From positions 24,731-60,414 of the forward strand of contig DAOSXA010000005.1 of the NCBI GenBank assembly GCA_035380245.1: a DNA stretch of 35,684 nucleotides, in the 5' to 3' direction. Both the position numbers and the translations under genes were made by a program. This stretch comes from Candidatus Zixiibacteriota bacterium. GTDB taxonomy: Bacteria; Zixibacteria; MSB-5A5; GN15; FEB-12. Shown one piece after another: positions 1-8,778 of this stretch. The notes beneath the pieces were generated by a model. The model was not told the DNA's origin, made no database searches, and saw nothing but the letters and a program-made list of their open reading frames with translations. Numbering within the stretch: the stretch's first letter is position 1; each line of letters begins with the position of its first letter.

Positions 1-1
1 C

Positions 2-895
2 GATCGAACCGACGGTCGTGATACTACTACCTATGGCATGCACTCACTCAAGATGGCCGACCATGTTCAACTGGTTGATTCTACTGGTCTCAATGTGAAT
101 TTGGCTAGCACCTCTTCTTCACAGTCCTTGTATGGAGTTTATTCGTCGGTTGGAAGTTTGTCAGATTTCGGTGAACGTATGGCAATTTATGGTAGAGCAC
201 ACGGTGACTATACTTCAGACAGCCATTTGTGGGGAGTCGCCACCGATGTCGGCAGCGACAGTAGGACGGCTGGATATACTTTCGGGGTCATGACTGTTGT
301 CCATGGAGGTACTGGTTCGCACGCCTATGGTATCTATGGTTCAGAATACGGTCATGGCGACAACTACGCCGGTTATTTCAATGGGGACGTATACGTAGGC
401 GGCACGCTGAGCAAGTCGGCCGGGGCCTTCAAAATCGATCATCCGCTGGATCCGGAGAGAAAGTATTTGCAACACAGCTTTGTCGAATCGCCGGACATGA
501 AGAACATCTATGATGGCACCGTGACCACCGACGGCAACGCAGAAGCGGTGGTGACGCTACCCGATTATTTCTCGGCCCTGAACAAGGACTTCCGCTACCA
601 GCTCACGGTGATCGGTCAGTTCGCCCAAGCGATCATAGCCGAAGAAATATCAGACAATAGGTTCGTGATCCAGACCGACAAGCCGAACGTGAAGGTCTCC
701 TGGCAGGTGACGGGCATCCGGAAAGATGCCTGGGCTGAAGCACATCGGATTGAGGTCGAGGTCGACAAACCCGCGGACCGAATCGGAACCTACTTGAATC
801 CTGAGGAGTTCGGACAGCCGCAGGAGAAGAGCGCCACTTGGGAGATCACCAGGAGATGGCTGGAGGATCAGGCAATTCGGGATGCTCAGGAGTAA
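2..895 (+). CDS. Tail-fibre-like secreted protein, 3' part (5' end cut by window)
   Basis: The reading frame is open to the first bases of the window, so the gene starts upstream and the Met at 38 is probably internal. The visible N-terminal part is rich in Gly, Tyr and Ser with recurring YG(V/I)Y motifs, a pattern common in phage-tail-fibre-like and bacterial surface repeat proteins. From about codon 133 (AGAFKIDHPLDPERKYL) comes a compact C-terminal domain that I recognise as a recurrent conserved module at the end of such proteins in uncultivated bacteria; it has no established function. The last 40 residues are charged (EEFGQPQEKSATWE). It is related in style to the protein at 19158-20549. 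A surface or extracellular role is inferred; no enzyme motif is seen. Confidence 0.7.
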   Translation, partial: DRTDGRDTTTYGMHSLKMADHVQLVDSTGLNVNLASTSSSQSLYGVYSSVGSLSDFGERMAIYGRAHGDYTSDSHLWGVATDVGSDSRTAGYTFGVMTVVHGGTGSHAYGIYGSEYGHGDNYAGYFNGDVYVGGTLSKSAGAFKIDHPLDPERKYLQHSFVESPDMKNIYDGTVTTDGNAEAVVTLPDYFSALNKDFRYQLTVIGQFAQAIIAEEISDNRFVIQTDKPNVKVSWQVTGIRKDAWAEAHRIEVEVDKPADRIGTYLNPEEFGQPQEKSATWEITRRWLEDQAIRDAQE

Positions 896-963
896 ACAAA
901 CGATCGACAGACTCGACCCGGCCATCCGTACCAGGTCGGTTCGAGCCGGAAAGTGTAGTTGAT

Positions 964-992
964 GAAGGCCCTAGCAAATCACCGGGGCCTTC
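964..992 (+). terminator. Possible terminator hairpin after the first gene
   Basis: A perfect 8-bp inverted repeat (GAAGGCCC at 964-971 and GGGCCTTC at 985-992) with a 13-nt loop lies 69 nt after the stop codon. No U-tract follows, so it could be a weak terminator or only a 3' stabilising hairpin. Confidence 0.4.
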
Positions 993-1056
993 AGAGTCTA
1001 AGGCAGATTCTCGGAGACGCCTTTCGCCTTCGCAGCGATTCAGGAGAACTGCAAAC

Positions 1057-1085
1057 TTGACACACAAGTGGACCCATGATATAGT
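1057..1085 (+). promoter_or_regulatory. Consensus sigma-70-type promoter
   Basis: TTGACA at 1057-1062, a 17-nt spacer and TATAGT at 1080-1085. Transcription would start near 1092, about 70 nt before the leader ORF at 1160 and 200 nt before the acetyltransferase. Confidence 0.65.
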
Positions 1086-1159
1086 CCTCCCGATCATTGC
1101 CGTCTGTCGGCTCTACGCCGCAACCTATGCAGCCAACCGGAAAGGAGGTGATTCGAACC

Positions 1160-1228
1160 ATGCTTACGAACTCAACGCGGAGTCATACTGTGAAAGCGAA
1201 TCGGATTACCTTCTTCAGCCTCGGTTAG
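1160..1228 (+). CDS. 22-aa leader-like small ORF with exceptionally strong RBS
   Basis: An ATG at 1160 is preceded by AAAGGAGGTGAT (1141-1152), a full-length complement of the 16S rRNA 3' tail and the strongest ribosome site in the window. It opens only 22 codons (MLTNSTRSHT..., ending FFSLG) before TAG at 1226-1228. It sits between a consensus promoter and the acetyltransferase start at 1291, 62 nt downstream. The peptide is basic in its middle and hydrophobic at its end, with no known motif. It may be a regulatory leader peptide or a small protein in its own right. The arrangement is directly visible; the function is unknown. Confidence 0.4.
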   Translation: MLTNSTRSHTVKANRITFFSLG

Positions 1229-1290
1229 CGTCAAGCCCGATTCCTCCCACATGGCTCCGGAAATCAGAATTCAGTATAAGAGAGTCATGA

Positions 1291-2112
1291 ATGACCAGCC
1301 TTACAAATGACAACGGTATCGATTGCGTCAGTCTCACTATCCATCAGGAGGATAATGAGGCCTGGGCCATCGTCGTATCCTGGAAGAAGGGCGTCGACGG
1401 CCTTCCGAGAGAAAGTGCCTTCTGCGAGGCGATCGAATCCTGCATCGCCGACTGTGAAAACAACCACGCCCGCTACCTCGACACCCGCGTGATCACGGCC
1501 GACGAAGGGGTTGAAGAAACCCTCACGGCTTCTCGCGCCGCGCTGCATCGCGATATTCTCTCCGCCCGGGGCTTCAAGCGCCGCGAGGATCGCCTTGAAT
1601 ATCGCATGGACCTCACGGAAGCGCTCTCAGCGCTCGACGCGGAGGAGGACAAGACCGAGCTTGTCTGGAGGTGCGTCGGTTCGGAAAGTAAGTCCGATCT
1701 CGTGCAGGCGGCGGATCTGCTGCGCCAGGCGAGCGAGGGTGACCCCGCATCGAGTCAGGAAGACGATGCCCTGGGATTTTTGAAAGTCCTGCTTGGGGAC
1801 CAGGACTCGGTCCAGGCCCCCGAGCGCCTTCAGATCGGTATGTGCGGAGACGACCCCGCTGCCGTGCTTGTGCTCAAGACTTACCCGAGCGATGGATGGT
1901 CGACTATCTACTATCTCGGGGTGCTGCCCGCTTTTCGCGGACGTGGTTTTGGCGCCGCCGCCATGCTTCAGGCGTTCCGTTCCCTGAAGGCTATGGGCGG
2001 GAGAACCTACCACGATGGAACGACGTCTCGAAACGCCGCAGCGCGCGCCCTTTTTGCACGGCTCGGCCGGCCGCCCTTCCGGGTCATGGAGGAATGGAGG
2101 TTGACGAGATAG
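1291..2112 (+). CDS. GNAT-family N-acetyltransferase
   Basis: This 273-aa protein carries a C-terminal GNAT fold. Motif A is clear: a beta strand (YYLGVLPAFRG, residues about 207-217) runs into the acetyl-CoA pyrophosphate loop R216-G-R-G-F-G221, followed by the helix AAAMLQAFRSL. Motif B follows with N248-A-A-A-R-A-L-F, then a hydrophobic C-terminal strand. The N-terminal half (1-150) looks like a second, degenerate acetyltransferase-like half: it contains ARGFKRRE, the usual 'GF..' turn, but lacks a CoA loop. The substrate cannot be told from the sequence. It has its own promoter and leader ORF upstream and is convergent with the PGA operon. Confidence 0.8.
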   Translation: MTSLTNDNGIDCVSLTIHQEDNEAWAIVVSWKKGVDGLPRESAFCEAIESCIADCENNHARYLDTRVITADEGVEETLTASRAALHRDILSARGFKRREDRLEYRMDLTEALSALDAEEDKTELVWRCVGSESKSDLVQAADLLRQASEGDPASSQEDDALGFLKVLLGDQDSVQAPERLQIGMCGDDPAAVLVLKTYPSDGWSTIYYLGVLPAFRGRGFGAAAMLQAFRSLKAMGGRTYHDGTTSRNAAARALFARLGRPPFRVMEEWRLTR

Positions 2113-2364
2113 ACCGAGGTAGAACGATCGACCGAGTGGCCACTAGCTTGGTGAACTGCTGAATGAGTCTTGCGCCCCGAAGCTTGTCCAAGACACCACG
2201 GAGGCACAGGCCACACGAAGCCGCCCGGCCACGAGGTTAGGGCTCTTCATCGCGTAGCTGGGGGGCTTAGTTTCCCCCCGGCGATGAGAAATCAATCGAG
2301 GTTTTTAAACACTCCAGTTGGTGGCCCACCCGTTCACTGGTGGGAAGTAAACAAGCCGATCTAT
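2113..2364. other. Convergent intergenic region, 252 nt
   Basis: This lies between the stop codons of the acetyltransferase and the last gene of the minus-strand operon. I see no gene here. It has an inverted repeat at 2325-2344 and a short T5 run at 2302-2306. Confidence 0.5.
2325..2344 (-). terminator. Possible terminator of the PGA operon
   Basis: CCCACC (2325-2330) pairs with GGTGGG (2339-2344) across an 8-nt loop, 20 nt past the minus-strand stop at 2365. The T-rich stretch lies about 20 nt further on, so the match to a classic intrinsic terminator is imperfect. Confidence 0.35.
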
Positions 2365-3432
2365 CTATCCCTGTTTTTCGTTCCACACCTTTGTACGCCC
2401 CACCCACAATAACCCCCATACGAAAACGATTCCCAAAATCACCGGCACGCGGTCGACAGTGCGAGCGGCGTAGGGGGGCTGATCATCCGCGGAGACGCGC
2501 TCCGCTGTCAGGTCCAGATCGTAGCGCACGGCAAGGTCCCTGATATTCAACAGATGAACGAAAGGAACGGACTGCTGTGACAGACGCGTGATAATCCCCC
2601 GATCGGGATCGTTGCATCCCCGGTAGTCCGGGTTGTACCCGTTGGGGATCGTCGCCGCATGTGAACAGGCCCCGAGACTGGCCTGATTGCCGCCAATGTT
2701 TATGAGCAAATCCACGTCATTCGACCGCAACAGAGCGATTTTACGCTCGACCGACTTCTCCAGCGTCTCCGGGATCCATACCTCATAACCGCATCTTTGT
2801 GCGGCGAGTCTCATGGCGTCCAAACCTTCCTCCGCCAGTCCGTCGCCGCAGTCTCCTTCGGCCCCGAAGGTCACGATTTCCGAACGGTATCGCAGGTCAC
2901 CCTCGGTCTGCAGCCAATGCTCCATGTCCAGCCACGTGCACTCGGGCTGGTTCGCACCGTAAGTAGAGGCTCCCATGGAACTGATCACGACCGCTCGACA
3001 GCCCACGGTCTGGATGGCCGCCAAAGTTGAAACCGCCAGACTTGGAAACGAGGCGGACAGAACCACCCCGGTTACGGAGTTGGAATCGATGCCCGAATCG
3101 AGCAACCACCTCACGATAACGGCGGCAAACTCCGGATTGGTCGAGGCGATCTTGGCCTCAAGCGAGCCGATGGTGGTGGTGATCGAAGAGAAATCATCGC
3201 CTATCATAAAGGCAAAGGGACTGCTCAGGGAAGCCGGCGGTTCAATCCCCCGGGAACTCTTCAGTTCTTTGATAAGATTGAACCATTCCACGGTTTTCGC
3301 GACTGCCGCACGCATTTGAGAGGCGTGGGGATGAGGCTGCGTGCTGGTCCAGAAGTGATCGACCATAACGACCAGAGCCACACAGATGGCCAGGACGGCG
3401 AGTAATCCCCAGGTCTTTCGCGCGGATGGCAT
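2365..3432 (-). CDS. pgsW: Poly-gamma-glutamate system protein (PgsW-like)
   Basis: This 355-aa protein has one N-terminal membrane segment (about residues 8-24) and one near the C-terminus (about 330-346), with an approximately 300-residue soluble domain between them. Features of the soluble part are NIGGNQASLGACSHAA and SSMGASTYGANQPECTWLDME. It follows PgsC by 7 nt. I assign it to the PgsW-type 'poly-gamma-glutamate system protein' family that accompanies PgsB and PgsC where the usual PgsA/CapA is missing. The role is probably in polymer assembly or export at the membrane; the biochemistry of the family is not established. It is the last gene of the operon. Confidence 0.75.
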   Translation of the reverse strand: MPSARKTWGLLAVLAICVALVVMVDHFWTSTQPHPHASQMRAAVAKTVEWFNLIKELKSSRGIEPPASLSSPFAFMIGDDFSSITTTIGSLEAKIASTNPEFAAVIVRWLLDSGIDSNSVTGVVLSASFPSLAVSTLAAIQTVGCRAVVISSMGASTYGANQPECTWLDMEHWLQTEGDLRYRSEIVTFGAEGDCGDGLAEEGLDAMRLAAQRCGYEVWIPETLEKSVERKIALLRSNDVDLLINIGGNQASLGACSHAATIPNGYNPDYRGCNDPDRGIITRLSQQSVPFVHLLNIRDLAVRYDLDLTAERVSADDQPPYAARTVDRVPVILGIVFVWGLLWVGRTKVWNEKQG

Positions 3433-3439
3433 TGAGTCC

Positions 3440-3874
3440 CTACCTCACTACGAGTAGAACCAGATAAGTAAGGACACTCACGATGCCGAGGCTGCTCAGC
3501 GTGATTACTACCTTTTGCCGCATCATTTCGTTGGCAATAAGCCCCGGGATGATGTAGCCGATCGACTGCAAGTTGAATTCAAAGGCCATCTCCGGCTGCA
3601 GCCATTTGCTGATCGCCAGCTTCAGCAGGAAACCGACCAGGATTGCCAGTAGCAGACGTCGTCGTCCGAAAATGATGAGATAGCGGGACAGCAGCGATAT
3701 GATCAACCAGACTGCAAGTGCGACTATGACCGTGGCGACAAGCCGCCCAGGCTCATTGATGTAGAGAGCACAGTAGGCCGGAGCGACAACTCCCCCCGGA
3801 GAGATGCCCGTCACCTCGTAGTACAGGAATCCAACAGCCAAACCGATCAGAAACAGCTCAAGCATCCGGCCCAC
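3440..3874 (-). CDS. pgsC: Poly-gamma-glutamate synthase subunit PgsC/CapC
   Basis: A 144-aa polytopic membrane protein of the usual CapC length (about 150). The family signature is visible near the N-terminus: EVTGISPGGVVAPAYCALYI, then a NEPGR loop, followed by several hydrophobic helices. PgsC forms the membrane half of the ATP-dependent ligase that polymerises glutamate through its gamma-carboxyl. The gene overlaps the end of pgsB by 17 nt, indicating translational coupling. The listed start is GTG; an ATG nine nt further in (3865) is an equally good start. Confidence 0.9.
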   Translation of the reverse strand: MGRMLELFLIGLAVGFLYYEVTGISPGGVVAPAYCALYINEPGRLVATVIVALAVWLIISLLSRYLIIFGRRRLLLAILVGFLLKLAISKWLQPEMAFEFNLQSIGYIIPGLIANEMMRQKVVITLSSLGIVSVLTYLVLLVVR

Positions 3875-5015
3875 CGATCTCGGCGAGCGACTCGGTTACC
3901 CGCAGCCCGGCGCCGTGCGTGTTGCCCAGACCAATCACAAGATCACCGGCATTCAGCAGTGGCCGGACGATGTTCCGGGCATCGCTGGCCTGCTTGACGG
4001 TCCAGAGAGTGATTTTGCTCGAAGGAAAGCCTCGCCGTGCGAGGGCACGTCGGCTCCACTGCGAATGATCCCCCATCAGGATTACGTGCCGAAGACTTCC
4101 CAGTCCCACGAGCCAGTCAACAAACGAGTCCGATCGAAGGGGCCGGTCCGACCGCGTGTTGAGCATGACCACCAGATTTCTGAAATCGGCCAATTTGCCG
4201 CGCCAGCGGTCCACGAACGATTGCGCCGATTCGATGTCATTAACCGCAAATCCGTCGATAAACCAGGCCTGCCCCGACTCCAAGCCTATACTCACGACGC
4301 GGTCGGAGTACTTCCGCGCCTCGGCCAGAATCCCCGCCAGGGCTCTTTCTTTGTCGAGACCGACCGCCTCACAAGCTCCAAGGGCCAGGGCGATATTGAT
4401 CTCGGGAACGGAATCCATTCCGCTCTCTATCGGGTTCGGAGTCTGTTCGGGAACCAGGATGACTTTGCTTCGCCTCGCTCTCGCGACACTGCGAATGATC
4501 TGTTCGTTGTCCCTATCATCGGTAAGGACTTTCGATTCTCGGGGAATGCACTCGCACATACCGGCCACCTGGTTTTCGCTCGTGCCCAGATGTTCGCGAT
4601 GGTCATCTCGTATTCGGGTGAGTACCAGCAGGTGCGGTTTGATAATGCGGCTTTCCATGCGCTGCAGCTCCGGTGTGATCGACATACATTCGACCACTAA
4701 CGCCTTCGCCCGGCTTCCGGCTGCCCAGCGAATCACGCCGAGCTGTTCCTGAAGACGCGGTCCCCCGGGACGTCGGACAGCCGTCTCCCGCCCTGATGGA
4801 TCAATGCGTGCTGCTTTTGTCCCGGTGACTTTCGCGCAGGTTGAAATGCCACAGGCCCTGAATCCGGCCGCGATGTATCGGGTAACGCTGGTTTTACCTC
4901 GGGTGCCTCCCACATGAATGCGGAACTGGAGTGACTCACGATGTTGCTGCAGGATAAGCTTCTCGACTATCAGGGCAACAACAACCAATGACAGCAGAAG
5001 ACCCGCAACCAGCAT
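3858..5015 (-). CDS. pgsB: Poly-gamma-glutamate synthase ligase subunit PgsB/CapB
   Basis: A 385-aa Mur-ligase-like amide ligase close to the family length (about 390). An N-terminal membrane helix (residues 1-20) is followed by the ATP-binding P-loop GGTRGKTS at about 36-43. Later family landmarks include the ECMSITPELQ segment, TRIRDDHREHLG and the C-terminal GLGNTHGAG. It activates the gamma-carboxyl of glutamate with ATP. I chose the ATG at 5015 over the GTG at 5024, because GAGGAG sits at the correct distance from the ATG. It lies 27 nt after the gamma-glutamyltransferase and overlaps pgsC. Confidence 0.92.
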   Translation of the reverse strand: MLVAGLLLSLVVVALIVEKLILQQHRESLQFRIHVGGTRGKTSVTRYIAAGFRACGISTCAKVTGTKAARIDPSGRETAVRRPGGPRLQEQLGVIRWAAGSRAKALVVECMSITPELQRMESRIIKPHLLVLTRIRDDHREHLGTSENQVAGMCECIPRESKVLTDDRDNEQIIRSVARARRSKVILVPEQTPNPIESGMDSVPEINIALALGACEAVGLDKERALAGILAEARKYSDRVVSIGLESGQAWFIDGFAVNDIESAQSFVDRWRGKLADFRNLVVMLNTRSDRPLRSDSFVDWLVGLGSLRHVILMGDHSQWSRRALARRGFPSSKITLWTVKQASDARNIVRPLLNAGDLVIGLGNTHGAGLRVTESLAEIGGPDA

Positions 5016-5042
5016 CGTAAACACTCCTCGAGCTCAGCTAGC

Positions 5043-6962
5043 TCAAAAGCCGATAGCAACGCCTCCACGGCGAGAGTCGGCCGAACCGTAAAACACACCG
5101 GAAGTACTGTCGACCATGATAATCTGAGCACCGCCGAAGAACAAGTCTTTCGACGCGTACGTTCTGACCTGGTGTCCCATCTTGGAGAGCTTCTTCTCGA
5201 CCTCTTCTGAAATACCCGCTTCCAGGTGGAGGTAATCTTCGTATTTCTGGCAGTAGAACCGGGGAGCGTCGTTTGCCTGGATAAGGTTCATCTTGTAGTC
5301 AATGATATTGACAATGAGTTCGACCACGGTGCAAATAATCCGGCTGGCTCCCGGTGAGCCCAGGACCAGGAACGGCTTGTTCTGGTTCAGAACCACAGTC
5401 GGTGCAATAGAACTGCGCGGAAGACTGCCGGGACGACAGAGATTTGGATCAGAAGACTGGGAGTAATTGGCCATGCCGCAGTTCAGCAACACGCCGTTTA
5501 TCATCTGCCCCGATCCGAAAAAGGTCCCCAGGGTCTGGGTCAGGGCCACGACGTTGCCGTCCTTGTCGACAACCGAGATGTGCGTGGTATGGCCGTCATA
5601 TTCCTGCTCGTCAAAATCGTCGTCGTGGGACGTGGAGTCGACCAAACCACCTTTATCTTTCTTGTCCTTCTTCACCTTCTGTTTCTTTTTGGTGGCTCCA
5701 TAACTGTCAAACAGGTCTTCGCCCCACGTGTCATAGGTCGATCGGCCATCGTCGTCTCCATCGTCAAAGCGCGACGACTTGTCCTGCCCGGTCGTATAGG
5801 GCAGATCCGACGCACTGACAGCATGGTCATACTTAGCCGGATTGCCGTAACCGGTAAGACGGGGATTGCGCGGTTTGGCCTGGTACTGATCAATATCCAG
5901 GAAGCGTTCACGGCCCAACCCTTTCGAGATGAGACCCATCGTCGGAACGTAGGACATTTCCGGGTCGCCCATGAACTTCCACCGATCGGCGTAGGAGCGC
6001 TTGAAAGTCTCTGCCATCAGATGCAGAGCCAGGGCCGATTGGCTGTAGTGCCCGAGAGCTGCGAGATCGGCGTTCTCGAGCATGTTCAAGGACTCAATTA
6101 TGGTAGATCCCGACTGAGGAGCATCAGCAGAAAGAATGGTGTAGCCGCGATAGGTCCCTGCGAGAGGTTTGGAGTGTACTACCTTGTAGTTGCTCAGATC
6201 CTCCAGTGTCATAGCCGAACCGCCGGCCTGCAGCCCTTTAACCAGAGCCTCGGCAACCGGGCCGCGATAGAATCCGTCTCGTCCCTGCTCGGCCACCAGC
6301 TCGAGCGTCTTGGCCAACTCCTCTTGTTTCAACACGTCCCCCTCCATGATAGGGAAGCCTTCATAGAGGAACGTCTCCGCTGCGGCGCCGGTTTCGGCCA
6401 GCCAGTCATTGTTGTCGAGGATAAGGGTGGCGAGAGTGCCGTCGATTGCGAAACCGTCGCGGGCATATCTTATCGCCGGTTCCATAACCGTTGCCAGCGG
6501 CAGGGTGCCGAACTTCTCTTGTGTGTATACGAGTCCCGCAACTGTGCCGGGCACGAGCACCGCTTTCGCGGTATGCCGGTCCGTTTCGGTATCGTAGGAT
6601 ACCTTGTCGATGTTCATCGGAGCGCGATGATAGTATCCGATGTACTCCGCAGATTGGGAATCGTTCATGTAGATCACCATGGCGCCGCCACCGCCGATAC
6701 CGGAACCGTCCGGCTCGACCACCCCAATCGCAAAGGCCGCCGCGACCGCCGCATCAACCGCGTTGCCGCCCTGTCTAAGGATCTCAATGGCAGCCTCCGA
6801 TGCGAGCGGGTGCGCCGTGGCTGCCATTCCCTGAGTACCGGTGGCGACTTCAGCCGCCGAAACGGCCGCGCCGAAACTGACCGGGAAAACCGTGGTCAGC
6901 ATCATCATAAGGGAGAGGGCCACGGCATTCAGTCGCGATTTGCGAAACAGATGCGAGTTCAT
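5043..6962 (-). CDS. ggt: Gamma-glutamyltransferase with charged insertion before the cleavage site
   Basis: A 639-aa secreted Ntn hydrolase with a signal peptide (about 1-37, ending VSAA). The N-terminal half has the family signatures HPLASEAAIEILRQGGNAVDAA and GSGIGGGG. The autoproteolysis and catalytic Thr is T459 in HTTHISVVD. The small subunit continues with GSGQMINGVLLN, PRSSIAPT and LGSPGASRI. In PGA loci such enzymes (CapD/GGT) trim or transfer gamma-glutamyl chains. Oddity: about 90 residues (364-456) just before the catalytic Thr form a polar, low-complexity insertion with Asp-rich and Lys-rich runs, much longer than the lid-loop segment of typical GGTs. It lies 27 nt upstream of pgsB in the same operon. 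Confidence 0.93.
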   Translation of the reverse strand: MNSHLFRKSRLNAVALSLMMMLTTVFPVSFGAAVSAAEVATGTQGMAATAHPLASEAAIEILRQGGNAVDAAVAAAFAIGVVEPDGSGIGGGGAMVIYMNDSQSAEYIGYYHRAPMNIDKVSYDTETDRHTAKAVLVPGTVAGLVYTQEKFGTLPLATVMEPAIRYARDGFAIDGTLATLILDNNDWLAETGAAAETFLYEGFPIMEGDVLKQEELAKTLELVAEQGRDGFYRGPVAEALVKGLQAGGSAMTLEDLSNYKVVHSKPLAGTYRGYTILSADAPQSGSTIIESLNMLENADLAALGHYSQSALALHLMAETFKRSYADRWKFMGDPEMSYVPTMGLISKGLGRERFLDIDQYQAKPRNPRLTGYGNPAKYDHAVSASDLPYTTGQDKSSRFDDGDDDGRSTYDTWGEDLFDSYGATKKKQKVKKDKKDKGGLVDSTSHDDDFDEQEYDGHTTHISVVDKDGNVVALTQTLGTFFGSGQMINGVLLNCGMANYSQSSDPNLCRPGSLPRSSIAPTVVLNQNKPFLVLGSPGASRIICTVVELIVNIIDYKMNLIQANDAPRFYCQKYEDYLHLEAGISEEVEKKLSKMGHQVRTYASKDLFFGGAQIIMVDSTSGVFYGSADSRRGGVAIGF

Positions 6963-7043
6963 CGTTAACTCCGTTTATCAAAAGGTATGGCCGACACCGG
7001 CCGGCAACGCGCTTTCAACGAATATCACTTATGACCGCAAGCC

Positions 7044-7631
7044 TCAAAACAGTTTGCCTAGAGGCTCTGCGGTATCAGCGATTTTCTCCACTAGCTCGAT
7101 CGGAATCTTCTTCTCGCCGGCCAGGTCGGAGAAGAAATGATCCTCGTCGCCTTGACTGACGACGATCATATGGCAGGCCGCCTCGGCTGCCGCACGATTG
7201 AAACCGTCCGACTGCGGACCACGACGAGCTTTGCCGCCCACGTGCACTACGACTATCGGGATGTTCCGGCCTTGCGCCGCCTTTATCAGGCTCGCCACTC
7301 TCTCCGCTTCATCCTCCGGCTTGACACCCGCTGCCCCCAAACCTTTGGAGCTGTAACCGGGAACTATGATGAGAGTTTTGATACCTTCCAGGTTGGCCGC
7401 CGTCGCCATCGACTCGGTTGTCGCGTTCAGTTTCAGGCGCTTGGTCAGCATACCAACCAGCTTGGCATCGGCGCTCTGTCCGGCCGAGGAAATGAGTATC
7501 GGTTGTTCCAGCTTGGCGGCGGCCTCGGGGACGGCGCCGGTAGCGGCTTCTTCGACTTCTCCAGCATTTAGCGCCGCCCGGAAGGGAACCAGCAGGGTCA
7601 TTATCGCTGCAAGAATGAAAAACTTCTTCAT
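7044..7631 (-). CDS. DUF6305-like periplasmic protein
   Basis: A 195-aa exported protein with signal peptide MKKFFILAAIMTLLV. The mature part has an alternating strand/helix pattern with glycine-rich turns: QPILISSAGQSAD, TLIIVPGYSSKGLGAAGVKP, IPIVVVHVGGKARRGPQSDG and CHMIVVSQGDED. I recognise this as the DUF6305 type, a Rossmann-like fold often encoded next to membrane transporters; I cannot verify the family number here. No catalytic residues are assignable. Context (DctM-like permease, deacylase, ggt) suggests a substrate-binding or sensing role for glutamate-derived compounds, which is inference. Confidence 0.65.
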   Translation of the reverse strand: MKKFFILAAIMTLLVPFRAALNAGEVEEAATGAVPEAAAKLEQPILISSAGQSADAKLVGMLTKRLKLNATTESMATAANLEGIKTLIIVPGYSSKGLGAAGVKPEDEAERVASLIKAAQGRNIPIVVVHVGGKARRGPQSDGFNRAAAEAACHMIVVSQGDEDHFFSDLAGEKKIPIELVEKIADTAEPLGKLF

Positions 7632-7652
7632 GACAGATTCTCTTTTTCTATT

Positions 7653-8774
7653 TCAGTGTAGGTAGTTTCCTAATCCGTTGTCCATTATTTCCTGATGTGA
7701 AGGGAGACCTTCTATTTCAACCGGATTGTCTTCGTGATACATATTGTATGAATTTAGTAAAGCCTGAAAACCCTGGAGATGTCTGCCCACCCGGTGTTTC
7801 AGGGGCTCCCCGGTCGGCGTATACACGATCCGCAACGCGCCCGACTCGAGGGCTTCTTTGTATTCAGGGCTGACTCCCTCAATCACCAACTCGGCGTTGG
7901 TCTGTCCACGAAGTCGTCCCTGGATGGGATTGCTGGTTTCCATGAGAAACGGAATGACGTCGGTGGCATCGCCCCATTCTCGGTGACTCAGGCCGTGGAA
8001 ATTCGTCGGCGACAACTCCGGAGCATAGCTCATGCCCAGCATCTCGAGGTCCAGTACTGCCGCCAATGCAATGTCCTCACCCTTCTCGTGATATACAATA
8101 GCATTGATGATCGGTATTTCAGGGGCCGCTTCATGCAGATCGAAGGCTACGTCCACCTGTTCCTGGCGGAGGATTTCCATGATGCCGTAGGCGGTCCGTT
8201 CGCTGAAAGTGCCGTTAGGGCGTCCCGGATAAGATCGGTTCAGGTTTCGGCTCTCGAATCCTGACAGGCGTTGTCCCGAGGGGTAGTGGGTGTAGATCAG
8301 CGGGTCGGGCCAACTGTCCAGCGGACTTGCCACCCGCGATCCGAATCTGAAGCGGCGCGGACCCGATTTGGTATCCAGGGTATAGGACTGAGGGTATCCC
8401 TCAAAAGGATCGGTACAGGTGAAGCCGCTGGCGCAGGCCTGGGGCACGATTATGACGCGACCCGCGTTCACGACAATGTTTTCGGCGATCACCGTGGCGG
8501 CAATGAACGCGGCCGGCTCATTTGGATGCGTTCCGCCCAACAGCATCACCGTGGCTCCCGGTCGGTCGCCCTGGAAAATGAGAACGTCGGTGTCGGCATT
8601 CGTGCCTTTGAGGTCGGAGAAATAGTCGCTCAGCCGGCGCTTCTCTGTCAGTGCGGCGCTAGGGTAGATCTTGTCGGGAGTCCACATGGATATAAAATCA
8701 TGCGCTGCCAGCACGCCCGCGACGGCAAAGATCAGAAGTACGATCGCTCCGGTGATGTGGTGTTTCGGTATCAT
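7653..8774 (-). CDS. M14 / succinylglutamate desuccinylase-like zinc deacylase
   Basis: A 373-aa protein anchored or exported by an N-terminal hydrophobic helix (8-24). The zinc site of the M14/AstE-AspA superfamily is seen: GGTHPNEP (H83, E86) and a distant DLHE (H214). The substrate-carboxylate motif NLNRSYPG (177-184) and a candidate catalytic Glu in FLMETSNP (E279) are also present. Relatives hydrolyse amide bonds of acylated glutamate or aspartate, or release C-terminal amino acids. In this operon a gamma-glutamyl or poly-gamma-glutamate hydrolase role is attractive but inferred. It starts 4 nt after the small membrane ORF and is followed by the DUF6305-like gene. Confidence 0.8.
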   Translation of the reverse strand: MIPKHHITGAIVLLIFAVAGVLAAHDFISMWTPDKIYPSAALTEKRRLSDYFSDLKGTNADTDVLIFQGDRPGATVMLLGGTHPNEPAAFIAATVIAENIVVNAGRVIIVPQACASGFTCTDPFEGYPQSYTLDTKSGPRRFRFGSRVASPLDSWPDPLIYTHYPSGQRLSGFESRNLNRSYPGRPNGTFSERTAYGIMEILRQEQVDVAFDLHEAAPEIPIINAIVYHEKGEDIALAAVLDLEMLGMSYAPELSPTNFHGLSHREWGDATDVIPFLMETSNPIQGRLRGQTNAELVIEGVSPEYKEALESGALRIVYTPTGEPLKHRVGRHLQGFQALLNSYNMYHEDNPVEIEGLPSHQEIMDNGLGNYLH

Positions 8775-8778
8775 CCAT

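Noticed and set aside
838..1290. 150-aa plus-strand ORF after the first gene
   Set aside because: It begins inside the preceding gene in another frame, has biased Ser/Arg composition, and overlaps the promoter and leader ORF.
3915..4700. 261-aa plus-strand ORF
   Set aside because: Antisense shadow of pgsB, without signal or domain.
5580..6968. 462-aa plus-strand ORF
   Set aside because: Antisense shadow of the gamma-glutamyltransferase, which has clear family motifs on the other strand.
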